Origin: Phascolarctobacterium_A sp034086985
Lineage (GTDB): Bacteria > Bacillota > Negativicutes > Acidaminococcales > Acidaminococcaceae
Length of the DNA: 49,981 nucleotides
Assembly: GCA_034086985.1 (NCBI GenBank)
Contig: JAXDZG010000024.1
Span: forward strand, 1-49,981
Direction of reading: 5' to 3'
The first letter of the stretch is position 1. Each line of letters opens with the position of its first letter. The notes below the pieces were generated by a model, which saw only the letters and a program-made list of their open reading frames with translations, was not told the origin of the DNA and did no database searches. Both the position numbers and the translations under genes were made by a program. Shown in pieces: positions 1-8,012 of this stretch.

Positions 1-1
1 T

Positions 2-271
2 GTTGAGAAGGCTGTTAAAATGGCAGGCTTGATGGATATTCCTGTTTTGGGATTAGTGGAAAATATGGCTTATTTTGAGTGTCCTAATTGTCATGAGAGG
101 CATTATATCTTTGGGCAGAGCCATATTGATGCTTTAGCTGATAGATATCAGATTAAGAGCACTGCTCAGATCCCAATGGCTCCGGCCCTTGCGGATTTGT
201 GTGATCATGGCAATATCGAAGATTTTGCAGGCGATTGGTTAGATAGTATCCTGCAAAAAATTACAGAATGA
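2..271 (+). CDS. Mrp/NBP35-family iron-sulfur carrier ATPase, C-terminal part
   Basis: The window opens inside this gene: the frame is open from base 2 and has no start, so only about the last 89 residues are present. They carry the ENMAYFECPNC segment typical of Mrp/ApbC P-loop ATPases, including the CxxC pair that in this family binds a bridging Fe-S cluster at the dimer interface, and the family's usual tail (IPMAPALADLCDHG). The family assembles or transfers Fe-S clusters in the cytosol. The Walker A region lies outside the window. A rho-independent terminator follows 20 bases after the stop, so this ends a transcription unit. Confidence 0.85.
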   Translation, partial: VEKAVKMAGLMDIPVLGLVENMAYFECPNCHERHYIFGQSHIDALADRYQIKSTAQIPMAPALADLCDHGNIEDFAGDWLDSILQKITE

Positions 272-291
272 TATTTAATCGCAAAAAGAAG

Positions 292-335
292 CAGGATTTT
301 CGAAGCTTTGATGGTTTCAAAAATCCTGTTTTTTG
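292..335 (+). terminator. Terminator of the Mrp-type ATPase gene
   Basis: CAGGATTTT (292-300) pairs with AAAATCCTG (320-328) and is followed directly by TTTTTTGC. It lies 20 bases after the stop codon. Confidence 0.75.
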
Positions 336-364
336 CTTTTGATGGGCTAATTTTCCATAAAGCA

Positions 365-403
365 TAAAAAAGCTGCCACAGTAGCTTTGTACCGTGACAG
401 CCT
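365..403 (-). terminator. Terminator of the MscS-like channel gene
   Basis: Read on the minus strand, GCTGTCACGGTA and TACTGTGGCAGC form a 12-bp stem (two G-U pairs) around CAAAGC, followed by TTTTTTAT. It lies just downstream of the minus-strand channel gene. Confidence 0.75.
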
Positions 404-426
404 GATTGTATAAATAGGGTTAACGA

Positions 427-1236
427 TTATTTGTCCTGCATGTAAATATTCATGCCAGGAACGCCTCCCTTAATGCCATGGGTTGCATAGGAGCGTCCGA
501 TGTTTTCCATCAGGTCAAAATATACGTCCCAATAGTTGGCGCTTTCGGTCCAAACACGCAGGGTATATTCTACAGCGTACTCCTTGTAGCCGGACAGGCG
601 CACAAAGGGTGCGGGGGTTTGCAGGGTCTTGGGAGTTGCGGCTACTGCGTCCTTGAGGGCACGCAGAACCTCGGTGGTCTCGTTGTTATAGCCTGCGCGT
701 ACAACAATATCCACACGGCGCAGCTCTTCAGAGGAGAAATTGGTGATTTTGTTAGCAGCTACCTCGCTGTTGGGAATAAAGATTTCCTTATTGTCGACGG
801 TGACAATTTTAGTGCAGAGCATGGTAATTTCTTTAACCACGCCTTCAACACCGGCAACAGAAATATAATGACCAGCTTTAAAGGGCTTAGTGATGAGAAG
901 CATGATGCCATTGGCCAGGTTGGACAGCGCGCCCTGTACGGACAGGGAAATAGCTAAACCAAACATACCCAAAACAGCCAGCAGGGAAGAAATGGGAATG
1001 CCCACGCTTTCGGCCACGATGCAGACAGCGACAAAATTGAGGATTACTTTGATGGCAGCTTGCAGGAAGCTACGCAGGGTTTTATCAAAGCTGAGCTTGT
1101 CGAGGAGCTTGTTAATGGGTCCCATAAGTGCTTTAATAACCATGTGACAAACGATAAAGATGGCAATGGCAAAAATAATATTGCCCACGGTAAGCTTGCC
1201 AATGGAGAAGTTTAGGATTTCTTGGATTGTTTGCAT
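427..1236 (-). CDS. Small-conductance mechanosensitive channel, MscS family
   Basis: 269 residues, close to the size of E. coli MscS. Three hydrophobic segments lie at about 19-36, 57-77 and 84-112; the last is the Ala/Gly-rich pore helix (LAISLSVQGALSNLANG). The beta domain follows with PFKAGHYISVAGVEG and the IPNS signature, then an alpha/beta C-terminal cage. Such channels release solutes on hypo-osmotic shock. The start at 1236 was chosen because AGGAGG sits 8 bases upstream; an in-frame ATG 12 codons earlier has no ribosome site. A TATAAT for the minus strand is at 1277-1282 with no good -35. Monocistronic, with its own terminator. Confidence 0.92.
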   Translation of the reverse strand: MQTIQEILNFSIGKLTVGNIIFAIAIFIVCHMVIKALMGPINKLLDKLSFDKTLRSFLQAAIKVILNFVAVCIVAESVGIPISSLLAVLGMFGLAISLSVQGALSNLANGIMLLITKPFKAGHYISVAGVEGVVKEITMLCTKIVTVDNKEIFIPNSEVAANKITNFSSEELRRVDIVVRAGYNNETTEVLRALKDAVAATPKTLQTPAPFVRLSGYKEYAVEYTLRVWTESANYWDVYFDLMENIGRSYATHGIKGGVPGMNIYMQDK

Positions 1237-1501
1237 TAATGATGCCTCCTTTGATTTATAATATTCTATCAATTTAATTATAGCATAGGTATTAATCCTT
1301 CGGCGAGGGGCGTTAGAGATTTTTTATAAGTATTGCAAAAAGTCACAAGTAATACTCTGTGAAAAATTTGTAAAATTATTTTTTTATTTCTCCATAAAAC
1401 CTTGCGTTGGCGTTGTATTTTGGATAGAGTAATGGGAAGAAGGATGATGAGGATGAAAATCATAATGCCGTTGCGGTACTTTTTTCGGGAGGATGAATAC
1501 C

Positions 1502-1981
1502 ATGAATGAGAAAAATCAAGCCATGCTTGCTGCTGTTTTTGCCAAGGCAGCAGGAGAAAAAAGGATGAGTCGTGGGAATGCGGGAATAGTAATTTATGCT
1601 AGGGATATCAAAAGGTTTTATTTATGTAAGCGTTGTGATGACCTTGGGTGGTGTTCCCCTGCGGGCCATCCGGATAAAGCTGACAAGGATGCAAGAGCCA
1701 CGGCTATTCGTGAGTGCGCAGAGGAAAGTGGCTATGTCTTTGCCGAGGATGAAGTAAAATTTATAGGAAATATCCTGTGCTACGCCAAGGGGCGCTATCA
1801 TGAAAGTGCTATTTTTATGGCGGAGCTAAATAGTGAGACTGCTCGCAGCAAAAGAAGCGGCAGTACGGATGGGGAAATGACCGCTTGGAAGTGGGTTAGC
1901 GTGGAAGAAATGCTAGGGATGGATGTATTTGCACCTACGCTGATTGCCATAAATCTGTTTTTAGAAAAATGTGAGCTGTGA
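1502..1981 (+). CDS. Nudix hydrolase domain protein
   Basis: 159 residues. The Nudix box runs from GHPDKADKDARA through RECAEESGY and fits GX5EX7REUXEEXGU, except that the first Glu is Asp. The REcaEE core that binds the catalytic metal is intact. Family members cleave nucleoside diphosphates linked to another moiety; the substrate cannot be read from the sequence. The start at 1502 is preferred because GGGAGG (1487-1492) is 9 bases away; the in-frame ATG at 1493 touches that site and is too close. It stands alone between a minus-strand gene and a promoter at 1998. Confidence 0.85.
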   Translation: MNEKNQAMLAAVFAKAAGEKRMSRGNAGIVIYARDIKRFYLCKRCDDLGWCSPAGHPDKADKDARATAIRECAEESGYVFAEDEVKFIGNILCYAKGRYHESAIFMAELNSETARSKRSGSTDGEMTAWKWVSVEEMLGMDVFAPTLIAINLFLEKCEL

Positions 1982-1997
1982 AAGGTTTATGTATACA

Positions 1998-2025
1998 TGG
2001 ACAAAACCTACAAATGTGGTATAAT
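1998..2025 (+). promoter_or_regulatory. Promoter of the secreted alpha/beta hydrolase
   Basis: TGGACA (1998-2003), 16 bases, TATAAT (2020-2025). It lies 50 bases upstream of the gene's start codon. Confidence 0.65.
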
Positions 2026-2028
2026 TAG

Positions 2029-2053
2029 ATTGTCAAAGGACTCATTTGACAAT
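2029..2053. promoter_or_regulatory. Perfect inverted repeat over the start of transcription
   Basis: ATTGTCAAA (2029-2037) and TTTGACAAT (2045-2053) are perfect 9-bp arms around 7 bases. The element begins 3 bases after the -10 box, so a bound protein would cover the transcription start. It has no T-run and is followed by a GAGGGG ribosome site, so an operator is likelier than a terminator. Confidence 0.5.
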
Positions 2054-2074
2054 ATTTATGAGGGGTGATTTTTT

Positions 2075-3019
2075 ATGAGATTTGTAAAAAAGGTTTGCAG
2101 CTTGCTATTAGCTGCCGTATTTGTGCTTGCGCTTACCTGCGGACAGGCTTTGGCTTCTGATGTTGTAAAAAGCATTATACCGCTTGAGAGAAATGGCTAT
2201 AAGCTTCATGTTGCTAGCTACAGTCTAAATGATGGTAAGGCCAAGGAACCGATTCTTTTAGTTCATGGCCTGACCTATTCATCTCATGAGTTTGATGTTA
2301 ACTATAAGGATTATAGCTTAGCACGTTTCCTTGCTAAGAAAGGCTTCGAAGTATGGACCTTTGATGTAACGGGCTATGGCAGTTCACAGCCTGTAGAGGA
2401 CGGCTTTATGCCTGATTCAAATTATGCTGCTGATGATATTGCTGCAGTAGTAAAAGCAGTTTTAGCTAAACATAATCTTAAGAATATGTCCGTAATGGGC
2501 TGGAGCTGGGGCACTGTAACTAGCGGCCGCTTTGCAGCGAAATATCCGGAGCTGGCTAAAAAAGTTGTGTTGTATGCTCCCATTGTAGCCGGTCTTGGAC
2601 AGTATGACATAAATAAACCCTTTAATCATAATACTTGGGAGCATGCTGCAGGCGATTTCCAGCTCAATAAAAAAGGTGAGATTGATTTCGATATCACTGA
2701 GCCTAGCGTAGTAGATGCTTTCCAATCTAACTCTTGGCGCTATGACAAGGAAAGCAGCCCCAATGGTGGCCGCAGAGACCTTTGCGTGGATGCTAGTAAG
2801 AGACTGATTCCTACTGCCAGCATTAAGGCTCCTGTTCTCATCATCGCAGGAACCTTGGATCCCTATATGACCACTGATTTGTGCCGTGAAGCTTATGCTA
2901 CTTTGAAGAATAAGGAATCTAAGCTTGTGCTTATCGATGGTGCTGCGCATGCTATGATGATGGAAAAACCCTATTATAAAGCATTCAGAAATAATGTATT
3001 AGAGTTCTTAAAAAAATAA
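2075..3019 (+). CDS. Secreted alpha/beta hydrolase
   Basis: 314 residues. A Sec signal peptide (MRFVKK, a hydrophobic core, then GQALA before Ser-Asp) predicts export. The mature part is an alpha/beta hydrolase: oxyanion-loop HGLTYS near residue 64, nucleophile elbow GWSWG with Ser144, acid Asp262 in AGTLDPY and His292 in GAAHAMM. The complete triad suggests an active esterase, lipase or peptidase; the substrate is unknown. GAGGGGTGA precedes the ATG. It has its own promoter, an operator-like repeat upstream and a bidirectional terminator downstream. Confidence 0.85.
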   Translation: MRFVKKVCSLLLAAVFVLALTCGQALASDVVKSIIPLERNGYKLHVASYSLNDGKAKEPILLVHGLTYSSHEFDVNYKDYSLARFLAKKGFEVWTFDVTGYGSSQPVEDGFMPDSNYAADDIAAVVKAVLAKHNLKNMSVMGWSWGTVTSGRFAAKYPELAKKVVLYAPIVAGLGQYDINKPFNHNTWEHAAGDFQLNKKGEIDFDITEPSVVDAFQSNSWRYDKESSPNGGRRDLCVDASKRLIPTASIKAPVLIIAGTLDPYMTTDLCREAYATLKNKESKLVLIDGAAHAMMMEKPYYKAFRNNVLEFLKK

Positions 3020-3067
3020 AATGCTATTGCTACTAAGCTTATAGCTTTGCATGGACCACATTCTAGC

Positions 3068-3103
3068 AAAAAAAGAGCAGGGCACAGGGCTCTGCTCTTT
3101 TTC
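3068..3103. terminator. Bidirectional terminator
   Basis: AAAGAGCAG (3072-3080) and CTGCTCTTT (3092-3100) form a 9-bp stem flanked by an A-run on the left and T-run on the right. It separates the convergent hydrolase and SIMPL genes and can serve both. Confidence 0.8.
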
Positions 3104-3114
3104 CTTGCGTAGCA

Positions 3115-3843
3115 TTATAGCAATTTGAATACGGTGTTAACATTTACGGAGATGGTGATGTTTTTAGCTTCAATTTCGGTGGTGACGCCGCTATCAGCGG
3201 TGGCCATTTTGTTAAGCATGGATCTAGCAGTGCTGTGTTCCACTTGATTGACGGTGGAAAAGCTGGCGCTGAGGAGTGTTCCTAAAGTGCGACCACCAGC
3301 GTTTGCTACTACAGCAGCTTGCTGGCGTGCATTTTCTACGGCCTTGGCTAAAAGCATGCTGCGATACAGGTTTTTGTCGCTTAGGGTGTAGGTAATACCA
3401 TTAATGTTGTTTACGCCATTTGCTGTAATTTTATCGATAACGTTGCCAAGTTTTTTTAACTCACGAACAGTGATACGCAAGCTGGTTTCGGCCTTGTAGC
3501 CAGTAACCTTACCCTTGTTATCATAAGTGGAATGGGTATTGTAGCTCATGTTGACAATGTCTTCGCCAACTATGTTGAGGCCAAGCAGGCTGTGACGCAC
3601 GTCGCTTATCACTTGAGCAGCGTTAGCAGTGGCCTGAGCTGCCGTGGCACCTTTGCCAACAATATTACAGCGCAGATAGGCTAAATCGGGAGCGACCTCC
3701 ATGCTGGCTCCGGCGTTGACTGTGATACAGTTTTCGTTAGGGGAAGCAGCCAGAGCAGGGAGAGAGTAAAATGTGGTAACATACAATGCAAATACTGTCA
3801 AAATTAGAAGCTTTAGGGGTGAGTAGATTTTGCGGTAATACAT
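3115..3843 (-). CDS. Exported SIMPL (DUF541) domain protein
   Basis: 242 residues. A signal peptide ends near LPALA-AS, followed by a SIMPL/DUF541 domain over nearly the whole mature part (ITVNAGASMEVAPDLA at its start, YKAETSLRITV in the middle, ISVNVNTVFKLL at the end). The family, named after mouse IRAK-binding SIMPL and including E. coli YggE, is periplasmic or surface-exposed, with no enzymatic role established. GGAGG lies upstream of the ATG at 3843. It is transcribed divergently from the flavin reductase at 3993 through a shared promoter module that recurs twice in this window. Confidence 0.85.
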   Translation of the reverse strand: MYYRKIYSPLKLLILTVFALYVTTFYSLPALAASPNENCITVNAGASMEVAPDLAYLRCNIVGKGATAAQATANAAQVISDVRHSLLGLNIVGEDIVNMSYNTHSTYDNKGKVTGYKAETSLRITVRELKKLGNVIDKITANGVNNINGITYTLSDKNLYRSMLLAKAVENARQQAAVVANAGGRTLGTLLSASFSTVNQVEHSTARSMLNKMATADSGVTTEIEAKNITISVNVNTVFKLL

Positions 3844-3870
3844 AAAAAACCTCCTTGTTTATTAGCTTTT

Positions 3871-3930
3871 ATTATAGCACAGGTTGGAGTGTGATAGGTA
3901 CAAACAGAGCTGATTTCGTGTTATAATTAA
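3871..3930. promoter_or_regulatory. Divergent promoter module, copy 1
   Basis: ATTATA at 3871-3876 is a -10 (TATAAT) for the minus-strand SIMPL gene; TATAAT at 3922-3927 serves the plus-strand reductase. The outer edges are 57 bp apart. The right end carries the block CTGATTTCGTGTTATAATTA, shared with copies at 22056 and 26287. No good -35 is seen for either direction, so help from an activator is possible. Confidence 0.65.
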
Positions 3931-3992
3931 GGCAAGAAGTAATCTTCGCACCAGCTAGCGTGCCCAGGTTTTAAACACGAGGGGGTCATAAA

Positions 3993-4544
3993 ATGAAAAA
4001 AATCGTATTTATTGTTGGTTCTTTACGCAAAAAATCATTCAATGGTATTTTGGCTGAAATTGCAGCAGCTGCTTTAAAAGGAAAAGCTGAAGTTGCCTAT
4101 GTTCACCCGGATGAAGTGCCGTTTTTGAATCAGGATATTGAATTCCCGCCTCCGGAAGCTGTTGTAAAGGTTAGAAGCGTTATCCAAGAAGCTGATGCTG
4201 TGTGGATTTTTTCACCGGAATATAACTACAACATTCCTGGTGCCGAAAAGAATCTTTTGGATTGGCTTAGCCGTCCCTTAGTGGCTAACGACCCTGAGAG
4301 AATGACTGCGGTTGTGGGCAAAAAGGTTACTATTTGCGGTGTTGGTGGTAAAAACATGACATCTACAGTGCGTGAACGTCTTGTTGATATGCTTACGTTT
4401 ATGCGGATGGAGCTTGTGGGCGGTGCAGGTAAGGGTTTTGCTCTGCCTCCTTCTGCCTTTGCTTCGGGAGAATGGGAACCGGAGCAGGAGGTTGTTGACG
4501 CTATTAACCAACAGGCCACTGAGCTGTTGGCGGCTTTAGAATGA
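3993..4544 (+). CDS. NADPH-dependent FMN reductase-like flavoprotein, copy A
   Basis: 183 residues with a flavodoxin-like fold. The FMN phosphate loop GSLRKKSFN lies at 10-18 and the SPEYNYNIPGA motif, which packs on the flavin ring, at about 74-84. The family reduces FMN or quinones with NAD(P)H in the cytosol. GAGGGGG precedes the ATG. A close paralog of equal length lies at 23986-24537. PAP2 phosphatase and acetyltransferase genes follow at short spacing and may be co-transcribed. Confidence 0.88.
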   Translation: MKKIVFIVGSLRKKSFNGILAEIAAAALKGKAEVAYVHPDEVPFLNQDIEFPPPEAVVKVRSVIQEADAVWIFSPEYNYNIPGAEKNLLDWLSRPLVANDPERMTAVVGKKVTICGVGGKNMTSTVRERLVDMLTFMRMELVGGAGKGFALPPSAFASGEWEPEQEVVDAINQQATELLAALE

Positions 4545-4585
4545 TTCGTTACTGAAAGATAATTTTTAATAAAAAGAGGAGTTTC

Positions 4586-5101
4586 ATGCCTTTTGAATTT
4601 ACTATACTTAATACGATACAAGAGCTTCGCACTCCTGCATTGGATCAATTTGTTTTATTCATCACAAGCTTAGCAAATTATGTATGGTATGTTTTAATCC
4701 TAGGATTGCTTTTGCATAAGCCTACCCGCAAATTAGGCATTGTATTGGCTATTGCCATGACTTTGCAGTACTTAATTAATGGCGGAATATTAAAGCATCT
4801 ATTTGCACGGGTGCGGCCATGTAACGTGAATACCACTATTGAGCTTTTGATAAAGCGGCCAAAAGGTTTTTCCTTTCCTTCAGGGCATAGTGCTGCTGCT
4901 TTTTGCGCAGTAGGAGTACTTTATGGAGCTAAGATGAAGAAACTGTTATGGACAGCTTTTGTTTTGGCTTGTCTTATAGCATTTTCCCGCTTATATTTAT
5001 ATGTGCATTTTCCTACAGATGTTCTGGCAGGCGCACTTTGTGGATTTTTAATTGGCTATGGTGTTTGGAGAGTATTTGATTTGAAATATAGGGATAAGTG
5101 A
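4586..5101 (+). CDS. PAP2-family membrane phosphatase
   Basis: 171 residues with several membrane helices. The three PAP2 motifs are complete: K70-x6-R77-P78, PSGH at 98-101 with catalytic His101, and SR134-x5-H141-x3-D145. Such enzymes dephosphorylate lipid phosphates (phosphatidate, phosphatidylglycerol phosphate or undecaprenyl diphosphate) on the outer face of the inner membrane; the lipid cannot be told here. AGAGGAG precedes the ATG. Its stop overlaps the region of the next gene's start. Confidence 0.88.
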   Translation: MPFEFTILNTIQELRTPALDQFVLFITSLANYVWYVLILGLLLHKPTRKLGIVLAIAMTLQYLINGGILKHLFARVRPCNVNTTIELLIKRPKGFSFPSGHSAAAFCAVGVLYGAKMKKLLWTAFVLACLIAFSRLYLYVHFPTDVLAGALCGFLIGYGVWRVFDLKYRDK

Positions 5102-5118
5102 GTTTAGAGAGGTTTAAT

Positions 5119-5625
5119 GTGAAGATAAGAAAAGCAAGAAGAGCTGAAGCTGAAATCTGTTACAGCTTTATCAATGATGCCAGGGAATATCATGCGCAGC
5201 TTGGTTTTGTCCAGTGGCATGAGGGTTATCCAGTATTACAGACAATAATTGATGATGTTAATGCTGGGATAGGTTATGCTTTTATTGATGATAATGATAA
5301 GCTAGTTGGCTATTTCTGTTTTATCGTGGGAGATGAGCCGGCGTATAAGGTTATTGATGGTGCTTGGCTTAATGATAACCCATATGCAGTTGTCCATAGG
5401 ATGGCTTTTAGTAAAGGTGCCCGGAGCAGGGGATTATCTAGCAAAGCAATTAACTTAATAAAAGAACTAGCTATTTCTTTTGGAATCAAGACTATTAGAG
5501 TTGATACTCAGGAAGAGAATAAAGTTATGCAGCATATTCTGGATAAAGAAGGCTTTAAGCATTGTGGGTATGTCCATTTTGATGGTGGGCCCAAGCTTGC
5601 CTATGAATGGGATGCTTCCATATAG
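5119..5625 (+). CDS. GNAT-family N-acetyltransferase
   Basis: 168 residues from the GTG at 5119, which has AGAGAGG six bases upstream and gives the usual GNAT beginning (VKIRKARRAEAE). An in-frame GTG at 5098, overlapping the PAP2 stop, is possible but has no ribosome site. The acetyl-CoA-binding loop is GARSRGLSSKAI (a diverged Q/RxxGxG/A), followed by IRVDTQEENKVMQHIL and a C-terminal GF(K)HCGYV typical of the fold. The acceptor substrate is unknown. A weak hairpin (AGCCAT/ATGGCT) follows at about 5651-5673. Confidence 0.82.
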   Translation: MKIRKARRAEAEICYSFINDAREYHAQLGFVQWHEGYPVLQTIIDDVNAGIGYAFIDDNDKLVGYFCFIVGDEPAYKVIDGAWLNDNPYAVVHRMAFSKGARSRGLSSKAINLIKELAISFGIKTIRVDTQEENKVMQHILDKEGFKHCGYVHFDGGPKLAYEWDASI

Positions 5626-5755
5626 TTTTATTTAATGAGTAAAAATCATTAGCCATGAAATATGGCTATTTGCTCACTGCCGAGGTTTTTGATAGTGGCA
5701 TAGATATTTGGCAGAGGTTAGGGTAAGTTGGTGGAAGTGGTTTAGTAGTATATTA

Positions 5756-5764
5756 TGTTATAAT
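5756..5764 (+). promoter_or_regulatory. Extended -10 promoter for amidase copy A
   Basis: TGTTATAAT at 5756-5764 is an extended -10 located 46 bases before the amidase start. No convincing -35 box is seen. The rest of 5626-5809 holds only the weak hairpin near 5651-5673. Confidence 0.45.
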
Positions 5765-5809
5765 ATCGAATAGCTAGCATGTCCAAATACAGGAAATGAA
5801 GGAGATACC

Positions 5810-7036
5810 ATGAATAATGAGTTGAAAACAATTGAAGATAATATTGTTAAAGCTTTAGATGCTTTGCAAAAATTTACGGCAACTCCCGGATACGGGGTAA
5901 CAAGGTTCCCTTATACCGAAGAGGCGCGGGCTGCTTGTGCCTATCTTAAGGAGCGTATGGAGGCCGTGGGCCTTGCTGTGCGTCTGGATAATTCGGGTGC
6001 TGTAATAGGCAGATTGGAAGGCAAAAGTCCATCTACCATTATGATTGGCTCTCATTTTGATTCTGTAAAGCATGGTGGTGCCTACGATGGCATTGCCGGC
6101 GTTGTATGTGCTATTGAGGTGGCTCGTTTATTGAAGGAATCAGGCAAAGAGCTTGGCTGCTCCTTAGAGGTTATCGCTACTAATGATGAGGAAGGAGCTC
6201 GGTTCAACGCAGGACTTTTCACTGGCAAGGTTCTCTTGGGTCAGTTAACTAGCGAGGATATCAAGGGGCAGGTCGATGCTGAGGGGATAAGTGTTTATCA
6301 AGCAATGGCTGCTTATGGCTTAAAGCCGGAGGAAATCGCCCAGCATAAGCGTGATGACATTAAAGCCTTTATCGAAATTCATATTGAGCAGGGCCCGGTT
6401 TTGGAGGCAAAAAACAAGGAAATAGGCATCGTGGATGTGATTGTTGGCATCAAGCGAGCCCGCATCACGATTAAGGGCAGGGCGGATCACGCAGGTACCA
6501 TGCCCATGCATATGCGCAAGGATGCCTTGGAGCAAGCAACGAAGGTAATCAGCAAGATAGGGGACAGGGCTAGGCTGTTTAGAAACTGCGTAGCTACCGT
6601 GGGATTTTTGCAGGTGGAGCCAAATGTAATGAATATTATTCCTAAAAATGTTACCTTTGTAGTTGATATTCGCGGTGTTGATGAAGAGACAATTATGACT
6701 CAGTATTATAGTTTGCTGGCTGATTTGGATAAAATGAGCCTTGAGTCAGGGCTGACCTACGAGGTGGAAAATCTTCTTTATGCCCAGCCCGTGCTGATGG
6801 ATGCAGAGATTAAAGGTCATTTTGAAATGAGCTGTATTACTAGGGAGCTAGAATATATGCATCTTCCTAGCGGAGCAGGCCATGATGCCCAGATCTTTGG
6901 TGCTAAGCTGCCTGCGGCCATGCTTTTTGTACCCAGTGCCGGGGGAAGAAGTCATTGTCCAGAGGAAAAAAGCGATGCCGGAGATTTAGCCAATGCTACT
7001 TTCGTAGCTTATGACGCAATTATAAACATGATTTAA
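5810..7036 (+). CDS. M20-family Zn amidase (N-carbamoyl amino acid/allantoate amidohydrolase type), copy A
   Basis: 408 residues. It carries the whole family signature: GSHFDSVKHGGAYDGIAG (metal His and bridging Asp), NDEEGARF (catalytic Glu pair), HIEQGPVLE, the dimerisation segment GRADHAGTMPMH, SGAGHDAQ and PSAGGRSHCPEE near the C terminus. Relatives hydrolyse N-carbamoyl-L-amino acids, ureidoglycolate or allantoate, releasing ammonia and CO2; which substrate applies is open. AAGGAG precedes the ATG. A copy about 90% identical lies at 22591-23826. A pyridoxal kinase gene follows 17 bases later and is probably co-transcribed. Confidence 0.9.
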   Translation: MNNELKTIEDNIVKALDALQKFTATPGYGVTRFPYTEEARAACAYLKERMEAVGLAVRLDNSGAVIGRLEGKSPSTIMIGSHFDSVKHGGAYDGIAGVVCAIEVARLLKESGKELGCSLEVIATNDEEGARFNAGLFTGKVLLGQLTSEDIKGQVDAEGISVYQAMAAYGLKPEEIAQHKRDDIKAFIEIHIEQGPVLEAKNKEIGIVDVIVGIKRARITIKGRADHAGTMPMHMRKDALEQATKVISKIGDRARLFRNCVATVGFLQVEPNVMNIIPKNVTFVVDIRGVDEETIMTQYYSLLADLDKMSLESGLTYEVENLLYAQPVLMDAEIKGHFEMSCITRELEYMHLPSGAGHDAQIFGAKLPAAMLFVPSAGGRSHCPEEKSDAGDLANATFVAYDAIINMI

Positions 7037-7053
7037 TTAGAAGGGGACTTATA

Positions 7054-7869
7054 ATGCAGAAAAGTGTTTTGTTAATTAATGATATGGCTGGCTATGGTAA
7101 AGTTGCTTTATCGGCCATGATTCCTTTGCTTTCCCATATGCAATGTGAAATCTTTAATTTGCCTACGGCTTTAGTATCTAATACTCTGGATTATGGTAAA
7201 TTTGATATTCTAGAAACCACTGATTATATGCGCAACAGCTTAAAGGTATGGGAGGAGCTGGGCTTTTGCTTTGATGCTGTTAGCACCGGCTTTTTGGTAT
7301 CGGCTGAGCAGACACGTTTAGTGGCAAATTATTGTCATCAAGCAAAGTCCAAGGGTGCCTTGATTTTTGTGGACCCGATTATGGGTGATGATGGTCATCT
7401 GTATAATGGCGTGGGCGAGGAAACCATTAAATATATGCGCTCCATGTGCAGTGTTGCCGATGTAATTGTTCCCAATATGACCGAGGCAACTTTTTTGGCA
7501 GGCAAATATCAGGATAAGGCAAGCTTGACCGCGGCTGAGGCCAAGGATTTGCTCTATACTCTGCGTGAGATTGGCAGCGCCAACGTGATTGTTACCAGCG
7601 CCAAGGTGGATGGCCAGCATGCTACCTTGGTTTTAGAAAAAGCTTCTGAGGAAGTAAAATCTTTGCCCTATACCGAAATACCGGTGCGCTTCCCTGGTAC
7701 GGGGGATATTTTCTCATCCGTCCTCATCGGCAAATACCTTAAGGGCATGAGTCTTATCGAGTCCACCCAAAAGGCTATGGACACCGTTGTAAAGCTAATC
7801 AGCCTCAATATTGGCAACAAGGATAAATATAAAGGTATTCCTTTGGAACAGTATTTGGAGGATTTATAA
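7054..7869 (+). CDS. Pyridoxal/pyridoxamine kinase
   Basis: 271 residues, ribokinase-like PfkB fold of the PdxK/PdxY type: NDMAGYGKVALSA at the N terminus, STGFL, FVDPIMGDDG and PNMTEATFL in the middle, and the anion-hole/catalytic segment FPGTGDIFSSVL at about 210-221, with the base Asp in GTGD. It would phosphorylate B6 vitamers to supply PLP. It follows the amidase by 17 bases with AAGGGGA as ribosome site. A bidirectional hairpin terminator lies about 80 bases downstream. Confidence 0.88.
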   Translation: MQKSVLLINDMAGYGKVALSAMIPLLSHMQCEIFNLPTALVSNTLDYGKFDILETTDYMRNSLKVWEELGFCFDAVSTGFLVSAEQTRLVANYCHQAKSKGALIFVDPIMGDDGHLYNGVGEETIKYMRSMCSVADVIVPNMTEATFLAGKYQDKASLTAAEAKDLLYTLREIGSANVIVTSAKVDGQHATLVLEKASEEVKSLPYTEIPVRFPGTGDIFSSVLIGKYLKGMSLIESTQKAMDTVVKLISLNIGNKDKYKGIPLEQYLEDL

Positions 7870-7950
7870 GAGCTGTGTGATCTTGATAATGAAGAAGCCA
7901 GAATAAAATGGTAGGCAGGACTGCATTAGTACTGACTTTAGACTAAAAAT

Positions 7951-7990
7951 AAACCGCGAGCAGTGTGCAAGAGCACATTACTCGCGGTTT
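7951..7990. terminator. Repeated 40-nt terminator hairpin, copy 1
   Basis: AAACCGCGAG (7951-7960) pairs perfectly with CTCGCGGTTT (7981-7990). Inside, one mismatch and a further 7-bp stem (AGTGTGC/GCACATT) close the loop AAGA. On the minus strand it is followed by ATTTTTAG. It sits between the convergent pyridoxal kinase and flavoprotein genes. The same 40 nt, with two changes, recur at 17767-17806. Confidence 0.8.
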
Positions 7991-8012
7991 GCCGTTTGTT
8001 GGCCTTTGAGAT

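Noticed and set aside
478..957. Plus-strand open frame of 159 codons inside the MscS gene
   Set aside because: It is the antisense shadow of a well-supported channel gene and has no ribosome site or known domain.
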